Below, one piece after another: positions 51,499 through 60,471 of a DNA stretch of 64,000 bases. The DNA comes from Robiginitomaculum sp. (lineage in GTDB: Bacteria; Pseudomonadota; Alphaproteobacteria; Caulobacterales; Maricaulaceae). Under the pieces are notes generated by a model. The model worked only from the letters and a program-made list of their open reading frames with translations, was not told the origin of the DNA and ran no database searches. The translations under genes were made by a program, and so were the position numbers. The stretch lies in assembly GCA_002733605.1 (NCBI GenBank), contig NVWK01000011.1, forward strand, positions 310,001-374,000, given 5' to 3'. Position 1 is the stretch's first letter. Every line of letters begins with the position of its first letter.

Positions 51499-53175
51499 CT
51501 AAATTTTGTCAGGATAGATCGGGGCAATATCAGTTGGTAAATGGCTGACAGAGTTGACGACTTGCCGGGCGTGGGCGTCCAATTTGGAATAGGTGTCCAA
51601 AAATGATTTTACAGCGTCGTAATTACCATTGCCTTGCAAGATGACGACCATGCCGGTCAGATCAGAGATGGCAAGCTCTAGCTTGTCAAAGTCGATCTCG
51701 AAACGCTGTTGCTTTTCGTTCCAACTGACCGCGCCAACCTCTACGAAATAGGTGTATTGATAGGCCGCGCCCCCGCCGTGGGCTTCACCGGTGCCCCAGC
51801 GTACAGCCCGGAATAATCCGGTGAAATAGGTGGCGAGGAAGGCCTGTTTTTCCGCGATTGGTAATTCGCCTTTGTCCATCATAAACAGGATGTTGTACGC
51901 GCCCATGACATCGGCTTTGCCTTCTTCGAGGGTTGAGTACAGTTCTTTTAGCTGGGCGTTGACGGTTGTTTCCTTGCCGTCAATTTCGATGGTGCCGGGG
52001 CCGAGAGAATGGGCCAGTTCGTGAAACAGGGTTTCAAACGACATGTATTTCTTCATCAGTAATTTTGACTGGTCTGCGATCAGAACGCTGTCGGCCATCG
52101 GGTTGAGGATCAAATCGAATTTGGCCCCCAGTACATTGTTGAGCAGGACTTTCTTGGCGCCTTTGGCTTCGCGGACAACTTCGTCATTGGGAAGGTTGAA
52201 AGCGATGGTTTGTACACCGGGGACATTGTCGCCGCCGCCGTGGATTTGATAGGTCACGGCAATCGGGCTTTCGAACCCGCGTTTGAAGTTTTTATAGCGC
52301 TCTTCAACTGGAAGATTGGCTTCCATATCGCGCAGATAGTTTTTGTATTTGGACAGGGCGGCGCTTTCCTCGGGGTTTTTGATGGTGATGAAGGCTTCGA
52401 ACGCGGTTTTATAGCCGTACAAACCATCGGTGTAGACCTCATAAGGACCGATCACGACTTCGATGGGCGTGTCTTGTAAATCCATCCATGCCATTTCGCT
52501 CTCGCGGTAATTATTGGTGAAGAAAGCGTCGGCGCGCAGGGTCAGGAATTTTTTTAAAGACGGGTTGCTGGTGATCGCGGCGGCTTCGCGCATTTTGGCA
52601 GCCGCCGGTTCGAGCCATTGTTTATACTCTTCGGAATAGAAGACGGGCACCAGTGCATCACCGTCTCTGTGGATGATGGTGTAGAGGGAGCGCATCGCGT
52701 CTTCATCGTCGGGATGGGCCGTGATCCACGCTTCGAACTCATCCTTGGTGATGTCGGCAGGGTAGAAGCCCGCACCGACCGGTCTGGCCGTATTGCCCCA
52801 GAAGGCATGGTTTTCATCAAGGGTGTCCCATGGCCCGAAATGGCGATCAAACATGGCGAGGAGTAAATCTCTCTGGCCGTGTTTGGAGGCGGCAATCATT
52901 TTGCGGGTTTGGGGATTGTCGGGCGAGACCTGCCGTAAATAAATCTCGTCCATATAGCTAGCAGCTTCAATCAGGAGATTGACCACTTGGCGCTCTTCGT
53001 CGCTGAGGAAGGATGTGTCGGTGCCTGTGAGGTCGATTGTCGCGATTTTGTCGTATTGGTCTTGCAGATTATAGTCCGCCTGTGTGTGCTCTACAGGTGT
53101 GTTTTCGGTTTGTGGGGTTAGTGTGCATGCGGCCAATAAACTTATGGCGGCAGAGGCAAGGAGGAATTTACGCAT
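51499..53175 (-). CDS. M49-like (dipeptidyl-peptidase III family) metallopeptidase lipoprotein
   Basis: The 558-residue protein has a lipobox (LLAAC, about Cys16). The zinc site reads FHELAHSLGPG, with His385, Glu386 and His389, and EEGKADVMG about 30 residues later gives the third ligand. Classic dipeptidyl-peptidase III has the longer HELLGH; this shorter HExxH form is found in a bacterial side branch. AGGAT precedes the ATG. The envelope location suggests processing of exported or imported peptides. Confidence 0.85.
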   Translation of the reverse strand: MRKFLLASAAISLLAACTLTPQTENTPVEHTQADYNLQDQYDKIATIDLTGTDTSFLSDEERQVVNLLIEAASYMDEIYLRQVSPDNPQTRKMIAASKHGQRDLLLAMFDRHFGPWDTLDENHAFWGNTARPVGAGFYPADITKDEFEAWITAHPDDEDAMRSLYTIIHRDGDALVPVFYSEEYKQWLEPAAAKMREAAAITSNPSLKKFLTLRADAFFTNNYRESEMAWMDLQDTPIEVVIGPYEVYTDGLYGYKTAFEAFITIKNPEESAALSKYKNYLRDMEANLPVEERYKNFKRGFESPIAVTYQIHGGGDNVPGVQTIAFNLPNDEVVREAKGAKKVLLNNVLGAKFDLILNPMADSVLIADQSKLLMKKYMSFETLFHELAHSLGPGTIEIDGKETTVNAQLKELYSTLEEGKADVMGAYNILFMMDKGELPIAEKQAFLATYFTGLFRAVRWGTGEAHGGGAAYQYTYFVEVGAVSWNEKQQRFEIDFDKLELAISDLTGMVVILQGNGNYDAVKSFLDTYSKLDAHARQVVNSVSHLPTDIAPIYPDKI

Positions 53176-53288
53176 GGGTCTATCCTTTGAACGGGTTCAA
53201 TATGGTATGGCGCGCCATTTTGTTTTTTTGTTATTGCGCCTTTGTCCTTTCATAAGACGAGGCGTCCATTCTGGCTAGAGGGAATGTA

Positions 53289-53306
53289 CCCCTGCCTGCG
53301 CAGGGG
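53289..53306. repeat. REP-like palindromic element
   Basis: CCCCTGC (53289-53295), a CTGC loop and GCAGGGG (53300-53306) form a perfect hairpin in the gap between the M49-like and AraC genes. It resembles dispersed intergenic palindromes of Alphaproteobacteria. Only one copy is in the window, so dispersal is not shown. Confidence 0.45.
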
Positions 53307-53327
53307 TGAGCGGAATTAGGGAATGCG

Positions 53328-54389
53328 TCAAGGCGCGAGTTGGTCAAAGGCTTTGTCGAACACATTCAGGGCGCGGGCGTAGGCTTTGGGGGTTTGTCCG
53401 TGCCAGGCTTTAAAGGCCCGGTTAAATGCGCTTTGCTCGCTATAGCCAAGGTGTTCGGATATTTTCGTAAAGGAGAGCTTGTTTTCTGCCATATATTGTT
53501 CGCATAAATCACGGCGTGTGTGTTCGAGTATTTTCCGAAATGAAGTGTTTTCCTGATGCAATTTGCGGCGTAGGCTCCGTTCGCTCAGGCCTAATCGGGT
53601 GGCCGTGTCTGCCAAGCTCGGGGTGGTTTGCGCCAGAACCGTGCGAATATACTGTCCGACCCGCTCTTGATAGGTGCAAGGGGTTTCCAGATTCAGGAGC
53701 AGGACATCAAGTCGTGTGCAAATCTCACGTAACATCGGATCGTTGGCTTGGGGCAGGGGCATATCAATGATTTTTGCATCGACAATCATGGCATTGCTGG
53801 CTTGTGAAAATAAAATGGGGCATTCAAACAAATCTTCATACAGGGCGGCGTAAACTGGCTTTTTATGACGAAAATGCATAGCGTTTATTTTTTCATCATG
53901 AACCCAGCTAAGCCAGCGCCCGAACTGGGCATATCCGGCCATAACCGCATCGGTCACATTGCGGTAATATTCGGGATTAGTGGCGCCTGCGTCCCAGATG
54001 ATCCAGGCCTGTCCGTTTTTAATTTCCAAATTCGAGCGCCCGAATTGCTGGGTCAGTGGTTGATATCGGCGGTTTACGAGCAGGACATGGCGTAATGTTT
54101 GACAGAAAAGGAGCGCATGACCAACATCTTCAAATGTGGAGGGGCGGAAATCTTTACCCGCCAATAAGCCGATTTCGGGTGTGTTGGTTGCTCTTTGGGT
54201 ATGGGAGAGTATTTTGATTATGTATTCGGTCGAGAACCGCTTGCCGGGCTTGTGCAGAGCCTGTTGTCCTTCGGGAATGAAGGCCAAGAGCTCCTGTTCG
54301 GACGCACCTTGTGCTTTACAGGTTTCAAAAAAACTCAGTAAATATGTTGATGAAACTGTTTTCATGTTCTCAAGACCAATGGGATGCAT
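53328..54389 (-). CDS. AraC-family transcriptional regulator
   Basis: The 353-residue protein (345 if ATG 54365 is used) has an N-terminal ligand domain of the OruR/ArgR-like Arabinose_bd type. The C-terminal double HTH (about 250-345) contains LADTATRLGLSERSLRRKLHQENTSFRKIL and LSFTKISEHLGYSEQSAFNRAFKAWHGQTPKAY. It is dimeric in its family. Direct repeats upstream of the start suggest autoregulation. Neither start has a strong ribosome binding site. Confidence 0.92.
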   Translation of the reverse strand: MHPIGLENMKTVSSTYLLSFFETCKAQGASEQELLAFIPEGQQALHKPGKRFSTEYIIKILSHTQRATNTPEIGLLAGKDFRPSTFEDVGHALLFCQTLRHVLLVNRRYQPLTQQFGRSNLEIKNGQAWIIWDAGATNPEYYRNVTDAVMAGYAQFGRWLSWVHDEKINAMHFRHKKPVYAALYEDLFECPILFSQASNAMIVDAKIIDMPLPQANDPMLREICTRLDVLLLNLETPCTYQERVGQYIRTVLAQTTPSLADTATRLGLSERSLRRKLHQENTSFRKILEHTRRDLCEQYMAENKLSFTKISEHLGYSEQSAFNRAFKAWHGQTPKAYARALNVFDKAFDQLAP

Positions 54390-54401
54390 TCTCTAATAAT
54401 G

Positions 54402-54480
54402 GGCCTATATGCACCAATATCGGCCTATTAATCCCGTGTTTGGCCTGAAATGTCAATAATGATGGTCGAGATTGTCAATA
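54402..54480. promoter_or_regulatory. Two pairs of direct repeats upstream of the AraC gene
   Basis: GGCCTAT occurs at 54402 and 54422 (20 bp apart). TGTCAATA occurs at 54451 and 54473 (22 bp apart). Spacing near two helical turns is typical of AraC-family sites. Confidence 0.5.
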
Positions 54481-54610
54481 CGGGTTTGTGTAATGGTTCT
54501 ATAGAGGAAAATGGTAGTGTAATTTATGACGCTTTATGCGGATTGAGGCTTTGCCAAAAAAAGATTTGTTATCTGAAAAGATGCCAAATTAATGGGCTTG
54601 TTGCCCATAT

Positions 54611-54652
54611 AAAAAACCGCCTGCAACGGGGCGCGAAGCAGACGGTTCTTTT
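54611..54652. terminator. Terminator-like hairpin flanked by A and T runs
   Basis: ACCGCCTGC (54616-54624) pairs with GCAGACGGT (54638-54646) with one mismatch. Six A precede and TCTTTT follows, so it could act on both strands. Confidence 0.5.
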
Positions 54653-54658
54653 GATCTC

Positions 54659-54699
54659 AATAAGAGATGCCTGCATGTTTAATGCAGGCATCTCTTATT
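54659..54699. repeat. Perfect 18-bp inverted repeat with 5-nt loop
   Basis: The arms 54659-54676 and 54682-54699 are exactly complementary (core GAGATGCCTGCAT). No U-run follows. It is the longest perfect hairpin noticed in the window. Confidence 0.85.
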
Positions 54700-54876
54700 G
54701 CAAGCCCCTTTATTATAAATTTATAATATAATTGTGATGTTTATCGCGAAGCCGGTGTGTAGTTTCGAAACTTTCTTGTCATGCGCGAAGTGTTGACGGA
54801 ATTTTGTAAAACCTTCCTCATAGACATTTCCCTATAGGCGTTTTGATGCTGTTTCAGAATATGGGAATATTTCAAT

Positions 54877-54912
54877 AAAAAACGGGCGAGGTAAAACTCC
54901 GCCCGTTTTTTT
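54877..54912. terminator. Bidirectional terminator of the RND efflux operon
   Basis: AACGGGCG (54881-54888) pairs with CGCCCGTT (54900-54907), with an A-run before and a T-run after. It lies 19 nt beyond the stop of the RND pump gene and works on the minus strand. Confidence 0.8.
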
Positions 54913-54930
54913 CTTCTGTTTATGGTTTTG

Positions 54931-57900
54931 TTATTCTGCCAAAAGCGCTGTGAACCCCGGTTGTTTACGGCGTAGGATTAGCCCGATAAACCCGCGGCGT
55001 ATATCGGCTCCGATCCCGTAGAGGGCCGGTACAAAGAACAGGGTGACGAGCAGGGCAAACAGCACCCCAAAGGCAAGGCCAACACCGATTGGGACAAGCC
55101 ATCCGGCTTGTATGGATTTCTCCATCATCAACGGGATCAGGCCGACAAATGTGGTCAGGGAGGTGAGCAGGATCGGGCGGAAACGCCGGGTTCCCGCTTC
55201 GATCAGGGCTTCGGCTCCGTCCATGCCTTTGGCGCGTAATTTGTGAACATAGTCGAGCAATACCAGATTGTCGTTCACGGCCACGCCGGCAGCGGCACTA
55301 ATGCCGAGGTAGGACATGAGCGATAATGGCAAGCCCATGATCAGATGTCCAATCATGGCACCGGTAAAGCAAAACGGAATGGCCGCCAGCAAGATCAGCA
55401 AAGGTTCGGCGTAAGAGCGGAACGCGACGGCGATCAGGAAGTAGGCAACCCCGATGGCAATCAGCAACAAGATCAGTATTTCTTGCATAAATTCGGCTTC
55501 GCCCTGCGCGCGGCCAATATTGCCGCGTTTGACGTCTGGATGACGGGCATCAAAGTCTGCAAAGAAATTGTCTTTTAAATCGTCGCGAATTTCATTGATG
55601 CGTTCGGGAACAACTTCGGCGCTAATGATGATCGCACGCTGACGTTCCCGACGTAGAATGCGTGAGACCCCTTTGTCGAAGCGTAATTCGGCGACCGTGG
55701 ACAGGGGAAGTTCGCGGCCATCATTGGTGCGGATGCGAATTTGTCCCAAAAAGTCGAGAGATTCCCTGTCGACGCGTGGATAGCGTACAAATACCCGTAC
55801 GTCTTCGCCGTCACGGGGCAGGCGTTGCACTTCTGCACCGAAAAAGCCTTGGCGAATTTGTCTGGAGACATCGGCCGCTGTAATGCCGAGGGCTTCTGCG
55901 CCGGGTTTCAACTCGAACCGGACTTCATCAGCGCTACTTTGCGTATCATTGATCACATTGTAGACGCCATCGTAAGAGCGCAATTTGTCCATCAAATCAT
56001 CTGCGGCTGCGTTGAGGACGTCAAGATCTGTGGCGTTCAGGACATATTCGATGGGGGGGCCGTTATTGTTATTGTTGTTGTAGGACACAGAGATTTTTTC
56101 TGCGTCCGGCACTTCACCGATCAAGGCCCGTAGGCGGTCTGCGGTTGCCTTGGCCGTGAGGGAACGTGTTTCCGGCGGGACCAGTTTGACAATGGCCAAC
56201 ACTTGATTGTCGCGAGAGCGGGTATACCAGTTCTCAATCAATGCACCTTCGCCGTCCGGTCTGGAGTTGATCTCGTGTTCTAAATTTTCTTCGGCGGTCT
56301 GGATTTGTTTCAAGACCTGCAATGTGCGAGTATAGGGCGTGCCTTCGGGAAGATCGACCGTAATTATCACTTGATCGGATTCGCTTTCAGGCATGAAGGA
56401 TGTTTTGATAATCCCGTTAGTGAGAAGGCCTACGGATAATACCATGGCCGCTAAAAATGTTGCGGCGGTCAGGTAGCGTCGTCTCAATGTATAGCGGATT
56501 GCTGGACGGTAAATGTTTTCTGCAAACCAGACGAGACTGTTGGCGATACGGGCCTGGAATTTGGTGATGGGGTGTTTGGGGTCGACGGGCTTGAGATGGG
56601 ACAAATGCGCCGGCAGGATCAACAGGCTTTCAATGAGCGAGAAGGCGAGTGCGAGAATAACCACGAGGGAGATGGCTCTGGTGAACTCGCTGGTACCGCC
56701 GGATAAAAACATCCAGGGTGCAAAGAAAATCATGGTGGTCAACACCGCAAAAATAACCGGTTTGATCACCATATTTGTGCCGTTAATAGCGGCAGGAAGG
56801 CCGGTTTCGCCGTCTTCCGTATGGGTATGGATGGCTTCGCCGACAATGATTGCATCATCAACGATTACACCGATCACCAGCAGGAATGAAAATGTAGAAA
56901 TCATGTTAAATGACACACCGAACATGGGCAGGAAGGTCAGCCCGCCGGCAAAGGCGGTGGCAATACCTATTGAAACCCAGAAGGCAATTTTCGGACGCAA
57001 GAACAAGAACAAGGTCAGAAAGACCAGAACAAGGCCGGACAGGAAATTTTTGGCGATGGTGTTGATCTGGCTTTCATAGGTGAGGGAGGCGTCATCCCAG
57101 AGGGTCATGGAAATTCCGGGGGGGAGATTATCGGCATTTTCTTCCATATAATTGCGCACGGATGTTGCCAATTTGACAACATCCATTTGCGGGCCGCTCA
57201 TAATCTGGACGAGAATGGTCCGTTCTCCGTTGATTGTAGCCAGCAGATTAACCTGTTCGAACCCGTCAATAACGGTGGCCACATCTTTTACGCGTATGGC
57301 TGCGCCGCCCGGTAATTGCCGGACAATAATGTTTTCAAAGTCTTCTTGGCTATCCGCCAGATTGCGGGTGCGTAATTGCACATAACCCAGCTCTGTACGC
57401 ACTGTCCCCGAGGACGCGTTTAGAGAGGTTCCGCGCACGGCATCGGCGATATTTTGCAAGGTGAGGCCATAGCGTTTCAAGTCTATTTCAGACACCTCGA
57501 TGGAAACTTCTTCGCCGCGTACGCCGAACAGCCCAACCGCGGGTATGTGGGGAAGCAGTGCGATTTCGCGACGAATTTTTTCTGCGGTTCTTTTCAATAA
57601 TCTCTCGTCGACATCACCTGACACTGCAACCCGCATAATTTCGTTGCGGTTTCTAAACTGCGACACGGTTGGGGGTTCGGCGGCGGCTGGAAATGTGCTG
57701 ATTGCATCGATTTCACGCTTTATGGCCTGAACGAAAGCTGCACCGTCAATGTCTTGCTTGCCAATGACAAAAAGACGGCCATTGCCTTCGCGGGCCACGG
57801 CCCAGAGCCGGTCAATGCCGTCAACCGCGCTGACGGCTTCTTCGAGGCGCACAACAATTTGTTCTTCAATATCTTGTGGAGAGGCGCCAAGCCATGTGAC

Positions 57901-58047
57901 AGACACGCTCGCGCCGGGAAATTCTACATAAGGGTCAAGTTCACGTTCGATCGTGAAGAAACTGATTACACCGCCAATCAGGAGGCTGATCATCAATAAA
58001 TTAGCAGCAACTTTGTTTCCTGCCCACCAAGCAATAATACCGTTCAT
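54931..58047 (-). CDS. RND-family efflux pump permease (AcrB-like, HAE1)
   Basis: The 1038-residue inner-membrane pump begins MNGIIAWWAGNKVAANLLM. It has 12 membrane helices arranged around two large periplasmic loops. Visible family segments are GASPQDIEEQIVVRLEEAV, the TM4 region VIGVIVDDAIIVGEAI with its proton-relay Asp pair, FFAPWMFLSGGTSEFTRA and the C-terminal LMSYLGISAAAGVAVNDNLVLLDYV. It works as a trimer with the MFP adaptor encoded upstream (10 nt apart). The outer-membrane channel is not encoded nearby; the TolC-like protein at 17756 could serve both. Confidence 0.95.
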   Translation of the reverse strand: MNGIIAWWAGNKVAANLLMISLLIGGVISFFTIERELDPYVEFPGASVSVTWLGASPQDIEEQIVVRLEEAVSAVDGIDRLWAVAREGNGRLFVIGKQDIDGAAFVQAIKREIDAISTFPAAAEPPTVSQFRNRNEIMRVAVSGDVDERLLKRTAEKIRREIALLPHIPAVGLFGVRGEEVSIEVSEIDLKRYGLTLQNIADAVRGTSLNASSGTVRTELGYVQLRTRNLADSQEDFENIIVRQLPGGAAIRVKDVATVIDGFEQVNLLATINGERTILVQIMSGPQMDVVKLATSVRNYMEENADNLPPGISMTLWDDASLTYESQINTIAKNFLSGLVLVFLTLFLFLRPKIAFWVSIGIATAFAGGLTFLPMFGVSFNMISTFSFLLVIGVIVDDAIIVGEAIHTHTEDGETGLPAAINGTNMVIKPVIFAVLTTMIFFAPWMFLSGGTSEFTRAISLVVILALAFSLIESLLILPAHLSHLKPVDPKHPITKFQARIANSLVWFAENIYRPAIRYTLRRRYLTAATFLAAMVLSVGLLTNGIIKTSFMPESESDQVIITVDLPEGTPYTRTLQVLKQIQTAEENLEHEINSRPDGEGALIENWYTRSRDNQVLAIVKLVPPETRSLTAKATADRLRALIGEVPDAEKISVSYNNNNNNGPPIEYVLNATDLDVLNAAADDLMDKLRSYDGVYNVINDTQSSADEVRFELKPGAEALGITAADVSRQIRQGFFGAEVQRLPRDGEDVRVFVRYPRVDRESLDFLGQIRIRTNDGRELPLSTVAELRFDKGVSRILRRERQRAIIISAEVVPERINEIRDDLKDNFFADFDARHPDVKRGNIGRAQGEAEFMQEILILLLIAIGVAYFLIAVAFRSYAEPLLILLAAIPFCFTGAMIGHLIMGLPLSLMSYLGISAAAGVAVNDNLVLLDYVHKLRAKGMDGAEALIEAGTRRFRPILLTSLTTFVGLIPLMMEKSIQAGWLVPIGVGLAFGVLFALLVTLFFVPALYGIGADIRRGFIGLILRRKQPGFTALLAE

Positions 58048-58056
58048 AATGCGCTC

Positions 58057-59337
58057 CTATTCTGTAGTTGCTGTAGGCGTTGTGTTTTTGGCCAAGGTTG
58101 TGGCGACTTCAATGCGCATGCCTTCGGCGACACCGCGTACAGGTGAAATAATGACGGTCTCGCCACCGCTCAGGCCGGAGGTGACGACAACCTGATAGCG
58201 ATCAGACGAGGCAATTTTTACTGTGCGGATCGACAGGGTGTTGTCTGCATTGGCGATATAGATTTTATCGGTCCCGCGCAGGGCGTTGCGCGGGACAATA
58301 ATGCTGTGTTCGGTGGTGCGGCCTTTAATCCGGGCGCTGACGAACAGGCCGGAGGCCATAGGGGTGCCATTATCCGCGCCCGCACCATAGGGGTCGTTTA
58401 GTTCCGCATAGGCGTATAGGATACGTGTTGATGGATCATAGGCAGAGTCTGTGCGGGCGATACGACCCAGCCAAGTGTGCGCTACGCCCGCAACTGTTGC
58501 GCTGAATTCGACGCCCGGGCCGGGGTGTGCATTTGTGGCTCTAAAGCCAATGCCAAGACCAAGTTTGGCCAGATCTGCGTCGGTTAACGCGAGCTTTACA
58601 TCGGCAATGTCGACGGCATAAATGCGGCCCAATTTCTGGCCGGGGGTAATATATTCGCCGATGGAAACGGTTTTCTCGCGAATGCGACCATGAAAAGGTG
58701 CACGCACAACAGTACGGGATTGTTGTAATTTAGCCTCGTCCAATGCGGCCGTAGCGGCAGCCAGTCGGGCGCGGGCTTCGGCGACTTGTGGTTCGCGTAA
58801 GGAGAGAGGAGAGGCTTCGCCTTCTCCTAAATCATCCCAGTCACGCCGCGCGATGTCGGCTTCGGAAAGCTCGCGGGTCAGGACGGTTTGAGCTTGGGCC
58901 ACATTGGCTTGGGTCTGGGTGACGCGCAGATCATAATCAACAGAAACGATCCGTAGAAGTGTGTCTCCCTTTCTAAACTGGCCGCCTTCAAGGAAATTCG
59001 GTGAGACATAGGCAATTTTTCCACCGATTTGAGCGGCCAGATTAATTTCGGTACGCGGACGCACCTCGCCTTGTGCCTGTACGGCCAGTTCGACCGAGCG
59101 AAGCTCTGCTTGTGCGGTTAGAACCGGCGCGGCGCGTGGGGGTTCTGACTTTGTGTCGGGGTCGGGTTTCATGACACCCATGAGGATAAACCCGAATACG
59201 CCTGCAAAAATGACAAGGAGCGGCAAAGCAAATCGCGCCATACCCCTGAGGGCTCCGAAGATCGATCGGGACTTACGTGTGCTGGTGGTTTGACCCGTAG
59301 TATTTTGAATGTTGGTATTTCCGTATCCGCGCGCCAT
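58057..59337 (-). CDS. RND efflux periplasmic adaptor (HlyD/MFP family)
   Basis: The 426-residue protein has one N-terminal anchor helix (about 32-56) and the adaptor order: half barrel-sandwich (GEVRPRTEINLAAQIGGKIAYVSPNFLEGGQFRKGDTLLRI), coiled-coil hairpin, second half (RTVVRAPFHGRIREKTVSIGEYITPGQ) and beta-barrel. GAGGAGG is well placed before the ATG. It is first in a two-gene operon with the pump. Confidence 0.95.
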   Translation of the reverse strand: MARGYGNTNIQNTTGQTTSTRKSRSIFGALRGMARFALPLLVIFAGVFGFILMGVMKPDPDTKSEPPRAAPVLTAQAELRSVELAVQAQGEVRPRTEINLAAQIGGKIAYVSPNFLEGGQFRKGDTLLRIVSVDYDLRVTQTQANVAQAQTVLTRELSEADIARRDWDDLGEGEASPLSLREPQVAEARARLAAATAALDEAKLQQSRTVVRAPFHGRIREKTVSIGEYITPGQKLGRIYAVDIADVKLALTDADLAKLGLGIGFRATNAHPGPGVEFSATVAGVAHTWLGRIARTDSAYDPSTRILYAYAELNDPYGAGADNGTPMASGLFVSARIKGRTTEHSIIVPRNALRGTDKIYIANADNTLSIRTVKIASSDRYQVVVTSGLSGGETVIISPVRGVAEGMRIEVATTLAKNTTPTATTE

Positions 59338-59388
59338 TTCGGCCTCCTCTTCGGTCTCGCAAGCTTATTTAGTTTTCATTACAGGTAT

Positions 59389-59409
59389 TATTATCGAAAA
59401 TCAATAATA
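59389..59409. promoter_or_regulatory. Operator-like inverted repeat upstream of the RND operon
   Basis: TATTATCGA (59389-59397) and TCAATAATA (59401-59409) pair at 8 of 9 positions around a 3-nt centre, 52 bp before the adaptor start. It is a candidate site for a local repressor not encoded in the window. Confidence 0.4.
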
Positions 59410-59514
59410 AATTAGCGAAAAACAGAAATAATTTTCCGTGAAACAATGCGTAGCGTTCTGCTGCCCCCTTAATGTGAGGCCAAAACCGAGGATTGTTGAA
59501 GGTGCAGGGGGCGT

Positions 59515-60381
59515 TTAAGGTAGGGTGATTTCACCGCGGAGATAGCTAACAGCTTGCCCGATGATGTGTACTGCGTCGGGATAGACATGTAGGTGCAGGA
59601 GGCCGCCCCGGGGCGAACACTGGAAGGCGGTCAACTGATTTTTCCCCAATCGTGCGGCCCAGAACGGGGCCAGTGCGGAATGGGCCGAGCCGGTGACCGG
59701 GTCTTCGGGAATGCCGTGCAAGGGGCAAAAATGTCGGGAGACGAAATCATAATTGGCCCATTTCCCATTTCCGGGCGCCATGATGCTAACCCCGAGCGGT
59801 TTTGGCATTGAGGCGGAGTGTTTTTCGAGCATATGGGTTATGGCGACCATAAGCGGTGTGTAGTTTTGTACGGTTTCGGCGTTTGCAAACTCCAGATATA
59901 TATTATTTGCAATCGAGGCGCTGCGTATGTCTTCTCCGAAGGCTGCGATCATATACTCATCAATGGCGAGGGGGCGGCACGGATAGTTCGGGGCGTGCAA
60001 AACATATCCTGACTTTCCTGTTGTCTTTTCTGCCTTTCCTATCTGGGCGCGCGTGACGTTTAGCGTGCCTATCTGTGTATGGAAAACCAGAGGGTCTTGC
60101 GGGGGGGTATTTTGAGCGTGCTCTTCAAACAAAACATGGGCGGTGGCAATGGTCGCATGGCCACAGAAATCAATTTCAGCACTGGGGGTAAACCAGCGTA
60201 AATCATAGCTTCCGTCTGTACGCGCGACGACAAATGCCGTTTCGGCAAGGTTGTTTTCAATGGCTATGCTTTGCAATATATCATCGGGTAAAAATACATC
60301 CAGAGGCACAATCGCGGCCGGATTGCCCTCAAACAGGGTTTGTGTAAATGCATCAACTTGGTAAAGCGGGTATGTTGTCAT
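59515..60381 (-). CDS. PhzF-family isomerase-like protein
   Basis: The 288-residue protein has the PhzF double hot-dog-like fold markers: QVDAFTQTLFEGNPAAIVPL at the start, NNLAETAFV with the catalytic Glu, RWFTPSAEIDFCGHATIATAHVLFE and the late DPVTGSAHSALAPFWA. Outside phenazine producers, these proteins isomerise other small acids; no phenazine genes are present here. Monocistronic by context. Confidence 0.93.
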   Translation of the reverse strand: MTTYPLYQVDAFTQTLFEGNPAAIVPLDVFLPDDILQSIAIENNLAETAFVVARTDGSYDLRWFTPSAEIDFCGHATIATAHVLFEEHAQNTPPQDPLVFHTQIGTLNVTRAQIGKAEKTTGKSGYVLHAPNYPCRPLAIDEYMIAAFGEDIRSASIANNIYLEFANAETVQNYTPLMVAITHMLEKHSASMPKPLGVSIMAPGNGKWANYDFVSRHFCPLHGIPEDPVTGSAHSALAPFWAARLGKNQLTAFQCSPRGGLLHLHVYPDAVHIIGQAVSYLRGEITLP

Positions 60382-60471
60382 CCCTACAGATGTAAATGGC
60401 CGCGCCTGTCTGTCAAGCGAGAGTGAAGTGGTTACCCGAGTGAAGTGGAAAAGGGAGAGGCCGGTTGGTGA

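Larger units (their letters stand above)
54481..54876. other. AT-rich gene-free stretch with stacked hairpins
   Basis: No credible gene is seen. It contains two prominent hairpins (54611-54652 and 54659-54699) and leads to the bidirectional terminator of the RND operon. Confidence 0.55.

Noticed and set aside
53289..53306. CRISPR repeat
   Set aside because: Only one palindrome without spacers or cas genes; better seen as a REP-like element.
54450..54731. Possible 93-codon gene downstream of the AraC control region
   Set aside because: It crosses two hairpins and has no ribosome binding site; composition looks like noncoding AT-rich DNA.
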